From assembly GCF_030463535.1 (NCBI RefSeq), contig NC_132879.1, forward strand, positions 42,784,970-42,848,969: a DNA stretch of 64,000 nucleotides, read 5' to 3'. This stretch comes from Salminus brasiliensis. Taxonomy: Eukaryota > Chordata > Actinopteri > Characiformes > Bryconidae. A program made the translations under genes and the position numbers. Shown piece after piece: positions 44,670 through 55,800 of this stretch (position 1 is the stretch's first letter; each line of letters starts with the position of its first letter). The notes beneath the pieces are model-generated. The model searched no databases. It worked only from the letters and a program-made list of their open reading frames with translations, and was not told the origin of the DNA.

Positions 44670-45530
44670 TTGGGATTGAGAAAGCCGGCTCGAATGAGGA
44701 CTCTAGTGATGAATACCGTTTTCTCTGTTCAACTACTTCACACCAAACACACAGGCTGTAGCTTCAGGCCCACGCTCTGCACCTCTGTAGCAGACCGGTG
44801 TCTACAGTCTTAACAGCAGCCAAAAAGTGTGCTGCGGCTCTGCCACGGCCTCAGATATTCCACAGGGCGAGATTCTCCTGCGGTTCAGTGGGTCTACAGC
44901 CGCATGGGCTCACTGCTTGCCGACCCTAACTATTAAAGGGCACGGCTTGCTCCATCTGCAGTCGCGAAGGTGCCCCCCTCCCGAAAGGTGAAACCATTTC
45001 CCCCCACCACATGCCGGGGTCCTTCTCTCGTTTCTGCCAGACGACACTGCGACATTATTCTGAAAAAAAAAAAAAACCCAACATGACCGTACCTGTGCGT
45101 GAGTGTCTCCGCCGTCCTTTCCCCCAGCGCCCCGCTCTCAATCCTGCTCCCGCACTCCGCAGCTCAGCTCCATGTTTGTTATTGGTCGTGTCCCGTTCAC
45201 AACTCACAGCGGAAAGTCGCGCAGCTCCGCTCGCAGCCGTTCACCACAAATGCCGCGATGTTGAGAGGGGCTCGCCTCGGGCAAAACTTGTCCTGGTGTG
45301 TAGAGCCCTCGCTGCGGCCCCCTCGCCTGCGTCCAGCTCTGCTCGGCTTGGCTCGGCTCAGGCAGACCTCCCCGAGTCCAGTTCACACACACAGCAACGG
45401 AACTGGGACACCGCAAGGCATTGTGGACCGGTTTAAAGCAGCCCAGCCCGCTCCGGTCCCACAGCTGAGCCCAGCTCTGCGTTCACGCACACACACACAC
45501 ACACACACACACGCACGCACACACGCAGTT
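44670..45530 (-). promoter_or_regulatory. rassf8: CpG-rich promoter and 5' noncoding exon region of rassf8
   Basis: The stretch is GC- and CpG-rich against AT-rich neighbours. On the minus strand there is an ideal splice donor, AATCCCAA followed by GTAAGT, ending a putative 5' UTR exon at 44670. A second donor, GCACAG followed by GTACGG, lies at about 45092. The next rassf8 exon (36920-36790) has a good acceptor, so these are likely alternative noncoding first exons; human RASSF8 is known to use several. Open frames on both strands here are by-products of the base composition. Confidence 0.6.
45486..45526. repeat. (CA)n microsatellite
   Basis: CA tract with CGCA interruptions at the upstream edge of the rassf8 CpG region. 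Confidence 0.9.
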
Positions 45531-45639
45531 AATAAGACTGTAGCTATGTTCAACATCGTTTCACCACTGAAAGCTGTAGGCGATGAACCTCCATACTGTA
45601 AAATAACAGTAAACAGTTAACGGTACCGGTACCACTTCA

Positions 45640-45655
45640 CCCCCCCCCCCCCCCC
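45640..45655. repeat. C16 homopolymer
   Basis: Sixteen consecutive C about 110 bases beyond the CpG-rich region. Confidence 0.95.
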
Positions 45656-46734
45656 AAGTATTTTAATAACCAGGTATTTAGGAAATGCAATAATATAATT
45701 ATTATTAATCTTTTTCAAACGTAACCTTTACATCTCTCAACTTTGTTCCACAGGACAGACAGAGCTGTAGCAGTCTGATAGCGGCTGATAAAATTATTCA
45801 AAACAGTCAATTCAGTTTCAACCAGACGAGCTTCAAGTACATTCAAGTACAGTTTTTTTAACATGCATAATTTTTGGAAGGGTTGAGGTAATAACGATGT
45901 AATAATCATTTAACCTCGCTAATTCCGTTAATGTTTTATTAAAAATAAATAATTAAGCTAAATAAACATATTTAAAACCACATTTTTTATACAGCATATA
46001 CTACATTTTTGACGAATCTATAGATATGAACTCCTCTCGTTGTTTCATTCGGAGGCTTTAGCTGCAGCACTGTTACAAATAACCCCACTGTGTGGAGGCT
46101 TTCGTATTAAATGGACATAGAAGACAAGTATGTGATTTAATCCACACAACTCAGTAATCACAATTGTTTGTGATGAAAAAATTACTTTAACAAAGTAAAG
46201 AACAGTCTTAAAAAATGTTTCCAGCTACAGACTAAATTCTGTTGCTGTGGGTATACAGGAAGGCGAAAGGCCACAATATGTTTAACTTGAAATATTTAAA
46301 CCACATATCAATGTTAGATTTTATCTCGCATTAAACTGTAACTATTTAATTAACTATGAACTATTTAACTGAGTGCAGATACCATGTTTCATTGGTTCAC
46401 TGTGAACAGGGTGGTAGGGAGCAAAACAGCACATACACAATTTCACCAAATGACTTGAACTACTAAATAATTTGAACTACTAAATAAAGTATGTGAGCAA
46501 GATTTCGGAAACATCCAGGGCCATGTCTGAACATTTTTTAATGAAAACTTCCCTGTAAACTTCCCAGCCCCAGCTGTAACACTGCTGCACAGTGGAGGCT
46601 GTACAGGAGTTTCAGGGTGATGCATTACAGCCACCAAGAGGTAGAAGTGTGCTTTGTTCACACAACTTACAATGAAAATGTACTTTTTTTGGTATAAATA
46701 TTAAGAAATTAATGTATCTCCATTAAAGAACACT

Positions 46735-46990
46735 GAACCCATTGTCATGTTCATGAAACCGGTTTGCGACATGGTGCATTATCATGCTGGAAGTGGCCAT
46801 CAGAAGATTTGTAAATGTCTGGCCATGAAGGAATGCACTGGGTCAGCAACAAAACTCAGCCTTCAAGTAATGTTTGGGATTAACAGGCCCAAAGGTGTAA
46901 CCACAAAAACATACCTCTCATGGATTCAAGCTGTTGGCACCAAATTCAGAGACTACCATATGTTTGTGTCCGCAGAAATCCATTGAAAAA
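46735..46990. mobile_element. Interspersed DNA repeat fragment
   Basis: CATTGTCATGTTCATGAAAC, ATGCTGGAAGTGGCCATCAG and TGGGTCAGCAACAAAACTCA, AGGCCCAAAGGTGT follow the order of a common fish DNA-transposon repeat. An open frame of 79 codons crosses it but has no known domain. Class not assigned. Confidence 0.45.
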
Positions 46991-47351
46991 CATTTGATTT
47001 TGTTATTAGGAATTGCTAAGGATGTCTATAATTGTACATCTGGTGTTGTATTTGAGAAAGAAATTGACATTTTTTCAAAGATTTGCTTTATCTGTAAATA
47101 AACTAAAAATCTCACTTAAAAGGTTTGATTTCTTTCATATTTTCAAAGTAGGATCAAGGTCACTGTAAAAAGTCTGTACATTCAAATGCACAAAAATGTG
47201 AAACGGAAACTTGACAGAACTGGAATTGAAAGTAATGAGGTGTAGTGAAGTGATACTTTGACTAAAATTTTTTATATTTTTTGTACTTTGACTGTTATAA
47301 GGTTGTTTATTACATGTGTACTGGAATACTTGTTGACTTGTTGCATAAGTA

Positions 47352-47457
47352 GCACATATGCAAATGTAGGAGCAAATGTTTGTGGACACCCCTTCTAATG
47401 AATGCATTGAGCTACTTAAAGTTGCACCCATTGCTGGCACAGATGTGCAAATGCACA

Positions 47458-47504
<47 letters not shown>

Positions 47505-47818
47505 TACATACATCTTGACTAGTCTCTCTAGAGAAGTTTCGCCAATAGAATAGGACTCTCTGGAGCAGATAAACATGAACCTATTGGCTCCATGACTAAT
47601 GCCTCCATGAGGCATGGGCTGAAGGGGTATAAAGCACCTTGCTTTAAGCTGTGGAGCAGTGGTGCTCCATCCAGTGTGTTTGGATGAGTTAGGGAGTTGG
47701 GATCATCCAACATCCTGACCTCACTAACACTCTTGTTGCCGAATACAGTTGAATCCTCACAGCAATGCACTAAACAATAAACGATCAGCTGTCCAAATAC
47801 TTATATAAAGTTGTATAT
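47352..47818. mobile_element. Near-complete short Tc1-like element
   Basis: Left side AAATGTTTGTGGACACCCCT, middle GGACTCTCTGGAGCAGATAA, right side CTCACTAACACTCTTGTTGC and terminus CTGTCCAAATACTTATATAA. A (CA)n tract (47459-47502) has expanded inside it. Same orientation as 9436-9859. Confidence 0.75.
47459..47502. repeat. (CA)n microsatellite
   Basis: CA tract inside the short Tc1-like element, at a point where other copies of the family have a short TGTGTGTG-like run. Confidence 0.95.
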
Positions 47819-47829
47819 AAATGCACTAT

Positions 47830-49020
47830 TTTTCTCCTCTAAGGAACAGGTGTTATTAATTGCATGTATTCATCTTTGCCCTGTTTTAATTACTGTTTTT
47901 GTGCCTCATTTTTAAAGTAAACAATCCAACCTTCTTTTTAGAAGTATGGAGCTCCCACATCGTAATACTAATAAGACTGTATGTTGTATGGAGACACCGC
48001 AATGCATTGCAGAGTGCAATGCTCAAAATTTCTTGAATATTGCTAACTCTAAAACCTGTAGTTGAGGATTATCTAAACATTTTATCCTATAAAACATATA
48101 GGAGTGAAAGTATACCAAATAGCACTAAAGACGCATTGTATGGTTGTTAAATAAGGAACTTTACTAGCATGACACTTCCTCCCCTTTGGTAAGTGGTAAA
48201 GGATTTAGATAGGATTTAGATATAAACAGTGTTATGTTTTGACTCCTCTCACTTGCCCACATCAGATTGACGCTAGTTTACAAATCCAAAAATGAACCAG
48301 TCGATAGCATTGGTAAAAACTGTGTGTAGAACCCTTTGAGCATCAGCTTGACCCACCATCCTCCATGACACATAGAAGAGAAGCATCTAGACTTTTCTGT
48401 GTTGTGACATTCAGCTGGTCTCCAAGATGCAGTCAACATCCAAAACCCCTCCCAGTACAGCCGAAACACCAGTAATTTGCAACAAGCGAATTTGCTTATT
48501 CCATCCCACACTGCAATCGGATTACAGTCTGACTAACTGGAGAAGCATTTGACTAGCAAGTGTAAATGCATCTTATCAGGATCCAGTCCAGACATTAATT
48601 GACCACGTGTCAACGGGGTTAAACGTTCCCTAGGTGTGCTAACAGTCACTTGCCATCTTGAGGTGCAAAAAAACACTGATGATCTCTTGATCTCTTTGTG
48701 AAGCATTTAAATGAACACCAAGCTTGACTTGTTATTGGATTCATCTCTTTTCAGCATTGTGTCTTTGTATCTATGTAGGTATCAGAATTGAACCTTGTTT
48801 GTGGTAGTGTTTTAGCTCATGGTATCTTTGGTCTCCAGCCTATTAACACTAGCTAGGGATGTTATGTAAATGTAATGTATTCAGTTCAGTTCATTGTAGG
48901 CTTACAGTTAGAGTCCATGCTTTCTCATTAGAGGTCATTTTCTAACCACAGGGCAACTGTTGGCTGGTAACTTTGGGTCTTCTCTTAAGCCAGCATTGAA
49001 GCGGATGGTGTAGAAAACAC
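47830..49020. other. rassf8-napepld intergenic stretch
   Basis: No gene, RNA or well-defined element seen. The part 48480-48630 has GTGTAAATGCATCTTATCAG-like words resembling the decayed repeat at 38930-39600. Confidence 0.5.
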
Positions 49021-49178
49021 TAACATTACAGTGCTTAACAAACATGGATACCATGTCACTACCATGTCAGTATCACTGCTGTTGATAGTGGTCCACAGCC
49101 CAAATAATGTGTATGTAAACGGTATGTCTGAAAACCCCAGAAACATCTTTGGGCCTGATACATTTTTACTAGCTTACA

Positions 49179-49220
<42 letters not shown>

Positions 49221-49551
49221 CACTATCATGTCTACCATGTCCTTGCCGTACTGAGAATAGTCAACAGCGGTCCTGTGGTCAGAAACTGGCCAGTGATTAA
49301 TTGATGAATTCCCTGCTTTAATATACAAGCTGGTGGCTAGCCAACTGCTGAGGTGTGTTTGAGCAGGGAAATCACCAAAATGTACACTTGCCAGTGCTTG
49401 ACCAGAGCTGATCAAAATGAGGATTACTGATTAATTGCGTAAGGATACTTGTATGGGCTGCATTTTGGGCTAGAAGCAGTGTATGTAGTTGCTAATAGCC
49501 CCTAAGCTGCAAGGATCAACCACAAGCATGTTTTATCATATGACACCACTT

Positions 49552-49602
<51 letters not shown>
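49020..49602. repeat. Decayed interspersed repeat with two (CA)n tracts
   Basis: TCAGTATCACTGCTGTTGAT followed by AGTGGTCCACAGCCCAAATA is a phrase I recall from a frequent fish repeat. CA tracts lie at 49181-49216 and 49554-49602. Confidence 0.5.
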
Positions 49603-49605
<3 letters not shown>

Positions 49606-50149
49606 CTAAACACGTGTTGTAACTGCAGAATTTTTTTCATTTTTGTGTAGTTTTGTTGTGAATGTAATTGTGCAGTTAACCAATTCATTTTATTACATTA
49701 TTTTTTATATTGTTTAACATGTATTAAATGCGTCACCAATTGAATTATAAATCAATAATATTTATAAAATAGTCATATGATTTATTACTTGGAGGGTGGA
49801 TATCATTCTGGGCCCCAGATGTTCAGAAACTCTCCTGTACGTCTAGCTGCATAGACCTGTAAAGACCTGCAGAGACCTGACCTGTAAAGTAAGTGGATGA
49901 ACTGACTTGTCCGTGTAAAGAAAAAGATTCTAGTAAAATAAACTGGATGGAAAAAGAAGCCTCTGATTTACTCAAGCCTCGCCTTGCCCAAGGACTTTTA
50001 TTTTGAAAACAGAGCTTTTTTTTTTTTTTAGACGTCTAGCCTGCCAAGCCCCCATTACTTCACACCCACAGTTACTTAATCTAAGTGGCTTCCTCGACTG
50101 CGACACCAGTAAGCCCCAATGCGCTCTTTGTTTTTTGTGTTTTGTCGTC

Positions 50150-50640
50150 CCCAAAGACAGAGGATGATTGTAAATCTCGCTGTTCACACTAAGCTGTGTT
50201 CAGCTCCTGTGTGAAGTGGAGCGACCGTGGCGCTGCTGCTCCGCCACTTCTCAGCCCTGACCTCCTCCGCCAGGTCACACACACTGAAAACACTGTTGCT
50301 GTCTGCCAAACACCACAGGTACAAAAACGACTGCCGCAGCGTTGCTGTGATACTAACATTTTAATGTAATCATAATGTTAACAAACATAATCATCTCTGG
50401 AAAATATCGTTTGCAGTCTGTTATGAAAAAGAGGTGCGTTTTTAGTAGCTGCATGTTTACTGTAGAGGTGGTCGTTAATCAGAACTGTTCTCTAGACCCT
50501 CTCTAACCCAACACACCAGAGAGCCAGCGAGGCTCACTGTGCCTTCGAGTGGTGTCGCAATACCGCATCTATAGTCGTATTGACTAGCGTGAGACTCAGG
50601 TTGGGGGCGTGTCTGTGAAACCTATGACAATACTGTGGTA
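50150..50640 (+). promoter_or_regulatory. napepld: GC-richer region, candidate napepld promoter and first exon
   Basis: The GC and CpG content rises here. A donor-like AACACCACAG followed by GTACAA (GT at 50319) could end a 5' UTR exon that joins the acceptor at 52780 (TTTAACTGCAG). This is inferred from position and composition only. Confidence 0.4.
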
Positions 50641-51038
50641 AAACTGACTGGTGAATTTAAAGTAAAATATTAGCACTAGCTACATTCCCCATGTCCTCTA
50701 TGAAATCTGCACGATGTGTCCTAATCAACCTATAAAAGGTGGCTAATAGGAGACCTAAAAAAATGTATCAGTACTCTTAGTGCCAGGGTGTCTCAGTTTG
50801 CATTTCCTAATGTGGGGCGCTGAAAAGTCAGTGTTGGTTTTATTGCACTAATACCAAATATTTATAGTCTTTTTGGGCAACAGAAATAAACCAGGAATAA
50901 TAAAAAAAGAGTTCCCAGACAAAAAAACTAAAAAACCCAAAAAAACAACATAAGAAAATTGAATCTGACTGGTTCTGTAAGTGTCCTCGTTACATAGATA
51001 ACAGTATTTGCTGTGGAAGCGCATTTGGAGAAGAGAGA

Positions 51039-51041
<3 letters not shown>

Positions 51042-51097
<56 letters not shown>
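51042..51097. repeat. (GT)n microsatellite
   Basis: Pure GT tract of about 28 units in the presumed 5' intron of napepld. Confidence 0.95.
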
Positions 51098-51099
<2 letters not shown>

Positions 51100-51109
51100 T
51101 TCGTGTTAA

Positions 51110-51760
51110 GCTACAAAGTATTGTAGTATCGATACCAACTCTGACTAAAATACTGTATAGATGGTCTAGATCTATAAGTCCTGATATTTATAGTGTTCCA
51201 CTTTTTATAGGTTTTATTTATTTATTTTTTTAAATATCTTATCCCAAATAAGATACAATATGTTAAAAAAAGTGTTTACTGGTTGAGTAACTGCACATTT
51301 GAAAAGTTTCAGAGCTAAATATTAGTAAAAAATAAATAAATACAAAACAATAATTGTGCAAAGACGTGCAGGTAGGGAAGCATAATCTTGGTGAGCTTGA
51401 TCAAACAGCTAAAATTCACATTTCAGAGAAGTGAAAAAATGCCAGTTTAGAAACAAGAAGTGCTTCCGCAGCTATTTCACATTCAAGTACACGCCTGTAT
51501 ATAAAAAGGTACTAAACCTCAGTGTGTGTCCTTTAAACAAGATGCTTAAACACAACTTTTGGTTTCAGGAAAAGTAAATGTTCCATTAAAAGTCTGTTTA
51601 ATTGTAATAACTAGATATGACTGTCTTTTACTTGTTGTTGAAATGTTTGGTTTCATAAAAATGTTCCAGGGCGTCAGTAAGCTTCATGGTATAGGTGCTT
51701 GCTATTGCCAGTACCGACGCTGATACGGAATCGATATCAGTGAAACACTAGGAGGAACTT
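51110..51760. mobile_element. hAT-like fragment related to 915-1620
   Basis: TAGTATCGATACCAACTCTG, ATACTGTATAGATGG, TATAGTGTTCCACTTTTTAT and TAGTAAAAAATAAATAAATA also occur, in this order, near 960-1615. Ends are poor; TGCTATTGCCAGTACCGACG then CTGATACGGAATCGATATCA lies near the right side. Confidence 0.5.
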
Positions 51761-52429
51761 CTAGAGCAGAGAGAAAGTATTGTGCAATTACTGTAAATGT
51801 CGACTAGACTAGTATGGCTAGCTGGTAAAATATCACTCCAGTAAAACTAGTGAATTTTAAGCATCAAAATATTTATTTATTTTAATTTATTTAAATTAAT
51901 GCCAAAGTAGATTCTACAGGTCCAACAGGCAGGGGTGTAAAAAGTACAGAGAATTTTGAAAATATATATGTATAGGTAAAAGTGTAATCCGTGACACATA
52001 CTCAAGTATACAGTATGTGGTGCAGTGACTAGTGACAAGTGGTACTAGTCCTCACAGAAAAATATGTTAGCGTAATGGTAGACAATTTCACTTTACTCTG
52101 TTTTGCATATGTTTGGCTGTTTTATTACAAACAGTATGCAAAAGCATTGAATCTCAAATGGGTTCTTCAGACAATTGATGGACCAAGATTTTGTAACCGG
52201 TTCTTCGAAACTCTAAATGAAAGATGTAAGGAGAGCTGTAGACTTTTGAGTGAGGTAAAGCTCAGATAGTCCACATTAATTCTGAATTAATAATAATATT
52301 AATGATGATAAAGTACTGAAGTATTTTTAAAACAATGCAGTTTTCTCACTGCCAATGTGTGTGTTCACTGCATGGATGAGTTAAAAGGTGGAGGCCAAAT
52401 TTCATCTGTGTCCAACACAAATGGTGAAT

Positions 52430-52457
52430 ATTATTATTATTATTATTATTATTATTA
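52430..52457. repeat. (ATT)n microsatellite
   Basis: Trinucleotide ATT tract about 350 bases upstream of the napepld start codon. Confidence 0.95.
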
Positions 52458-52802
52458 AGTCAAGACAGTGCAGTGCTAGTAGGGGGGTAGGTCTGTAAGT
52501 TGTTCCCGGCCGTGCCATGTTGTGACTGAATTCTTCTCTTTATGAGCTGTTTGATAAGAAGCTGCCGTTACTGGACGTTATCTGAACTTGAACTTCAATC
52601 CTCCTCTGCTTTGCATAGCGTTTAAAGAGAGAAAGGAGAAAGAAACTGTCTTTGTAAACGCAACTGAATGAACTGGGAGTGCAGTTCCCAGCACAGTGTG
52701 ATGTCTGACCAGTAAGGTTTAGAACACAGGATTTTTAATATAAGACATATAAGACCGTGCTGGCTTTTGTTTAACTGCAGGTCAGAAACGGGCTGTAAAG
52801 TT

Positions 52803-55800
52803 ATGGCAGAAGGAGGAATCGTGGAAAAAGAGACACTCATGGCAGAAGGTGAGACCTCCAACAGCCCAGGAGATACCACCTGCATGGGGGGACTGAGGGA
52901 GAGCAGTTCTTCCCGTAAAAGCTTCCGCCTGAACTACCGCCATGAGGAAGAAGTGACACATTCGAGACGCGACTCCAATGGCCGCTTTGTCAACCCCTGG
53001 CCGACGTGGCAGTTCCCTTCTTACGCCACCGTCCTGCGGCTCTTCCTAATGGAGAAGAACCACAGCAACGTGCCCAGCTCAAAAGAGGTGAACATTCCAG
53101 CCTCAAACAGGCAGGTGCTCTAGGCAGGTCCTCAGCTTGCAGCTATCTGGTCAGGTGCGTTCTTGCACTTTAGTGGGAGTTGTTTCAGTGGTGTGTGGAT
53201 AAAGCATGTTGTGTGTAGCAGAATTGGATAAGGGAGGTTATGTAGTCCTCTGTGAGACACCTCATAGGGGCCTATACAGTAAAGCAAGTAAAGCATTTGC
53301 ACCCCCAGTTTATCATTAGAGGGGGAGCAAACATGTACCAGGTTTCAAAGTAACATTTTTGGAGTAGATTTATCAGTCCGTGAAATAAAACTCAGTAAAA
53401 TGCTAAATTTGCCAAGTAAAAGAGGAAAAATATTGCTTGTTTCTTCCTTATTCTGTTTTTGGCAGTTATATGCCCCCATCCAACATTTTGCGTCATGATT
53501 TTGACTGATTATGCAGAAATTAGATATAATTTTCCTCAATATTGTAATTAATTGGGCTTCGAAGTAGAGCAACTGTTGGCCCTACCAATAGAAGACAGTG
53601 ATGTGCCACAGCCCAAAGTTACAACCCTTGACTTGGAGTTGAAGACATAGTAATTGTCTCAACATAGGTGTCTGGGAAAGAATTGTCTATTAGCATTCTC
53701 CTCCTAGCATGTCGAGCTGTCCAATGACGTTACATTAGCAGCAGTTAGAAGAAAGTAGCAGTGTGCAAGCCTTCGCCCTTGCAGCGCTGGTGGCATCATG
53801 TGATGATTGTCCTAGATGAGAGTCCTAGTTAGTGGGTTTTCTTGGTTTTTGAGATTTGAGACTGATTATGCTGAAGATATTGCTCATTATCTACAGATTA
53901 TGACATATGCAGTTGAATTCCGCCATATGTTTTGTATTAATTTTAGTAATTATTTCAGTAAAATAAATCAGTCATGACACGCAGCATAGGACCAAAAGTT
54001 TTTAATGCTTAAAACAGAGAAAGAGGAAAGTAGGGGACAAATTTCTTGAATTTCTGGTGAGAATGGGCCTTCATAGATTTGTGAATCAGTAATGGGGATT
54101 GTAGATGAAATGTCATTTTGTTTAGCCTTGCTTTCTAGTTAATAACTGGTTATGATGAAAGAAATGTTATTGTTCTGTTCATATAGCATACTAGGCTATA
54201 ATCTACATTCAACAACTAGCTGATGTTAAGCAGGGTCCTGTAGCAACAGGATACTTTAGCAGTGTTAAAAATAATAAATCTACCACAAGGCCTGTCACGA
54301 TAATTGTGACTTATTATACAATAAATAAACATGACCCTGTTCTGTCCTCTGGTCTGCTCTCTGTCTGTGAGCAGACAACATCTATCGTGTAGAAAAAAAG
54401 TGCAGATCATCACGAATGCCAACTGTGGATTAACTGTCAAAGTTAAACCACTATAGTGTAGAATTCAGTTTTACTACTGCTGTAGTCTTTCCCACTGTTT
54501 ATTCAAGCTAAACACACACATCTTTCGCTGAGAGTTGCGCATGTTTTGCATCAGTTGTGTATTAACGAAAGTTGTAGAAAGGTCCTGGGTCACCAGGCTG
54601 ACCATGCGCATGGCTGCAAAACCGCCATGTTGGAGGTGTTTTGATAGAAAATATGTCAGTTTTTACCATATCTGACTTAAACTCTGCTATTGTAGAATGT
54701 GTAAAACTTAACGGCCCTCTTGGGGGCGCGGAGTAAACACTGAGACTCTGGTGTGTCTGTGGAGAGCAGTTTGTCTTTTTTGCTTTTTTGCTGAACCTAA
54801 AAAATGATCTGATCTGTGACTCAAAAAACACAATCTGTTCTGAACAGTGATTTTTGTGATCTTAGGAGCCCATAAGGGGGGAAACTTTGTTGACCTTGAT
54901 TACAAACAGTAGTTTTATTTTATTTGTTTTATTTAAACATATTTAAATTTATAATCCCACATCTCAATATGCTTAATTATCAAAAGTTCATTGCTCTTTT
55001 AAAGGGTGTAATTGCATTATTATGCTATTATCAGTAAATCAGTGGCATAAAATGCTCTTCAAATGAAAAATGTTTATTAGGGCTGCACAATATTGAAAAT
55101 AAAAATTGCATAACTGCATCTTTTGTTGTCCTGCAGTATATATTGCAATTAAAAAAAAATACAGGAATTTTCACCAGAAGTCACCAAAAGACAATGATCC
55201 AACATGTCATGATCTTAATAATGCACTCAGTATACCCAAGATTGGAGTAAAATAATTGATATTGGGCAGATCAAATAATGAAAAATAAGAACAGTGTAAA
55301 TTTTCCTTTTGTCTAAAGTAGCAAAAAGTTGTAACATTTAATTAAGTTTGTCTTATGTGACACTGTACACCCTGCAATGCTAAAATTAAGCCCTAAAATT
55401 CATTGTAATTGTTTCTGAGACAATATATATATATATCCAATCACATAGGTATTGTGACGGGCCTATGTACCACTGAACTTTTTTACATAATTAAGCCATA
55501 AATAATTTTCAGTTATAATCATTCGTATTTAATTGTATTTAATTTAATGGTGATAACCAAAGGCATGAGCATCACTGTACCTAATCAAATCTTGTTGAAG
55601 CTTTATTTTTTATGAGCTATTTTTTAAGGCCAAGTATCTGTGGAAACCGTTCTCCTGCTGCAGTGTGAGGCCGAGTCATTTAATTTAGTTAAAATGCTCG
55701 ACTGTGGTCTTTTTAAATGCAGTGTGGAATAGCAGCCTTGATTTGCATATCCTAGCACATAGGTTACATGTCATATGCTATTGCTGCATCAGATGACATG

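Noticed and set aside
45011-45620. Overlapping open frames of 141 and 173 codons
   Set aside because: Located in the CpG-rich rassf8 promoter area; composition is Ser/Pro/Arg/His-rich as expected from GC-rich noncoding DNA and CA repeats.
46747-46986. 79-codon open frame as a possible gene
   Set aside because: The nucleotide text follows a common interspersed fish repeat and the frame has no recognisable domain.
51042-51097. Regular tandem tracts as a CRISPR-like array
   Set aside because: All regular tracts are simple microsatellites or degenerate minisatellites with no spacers; the host is a vertebrate.
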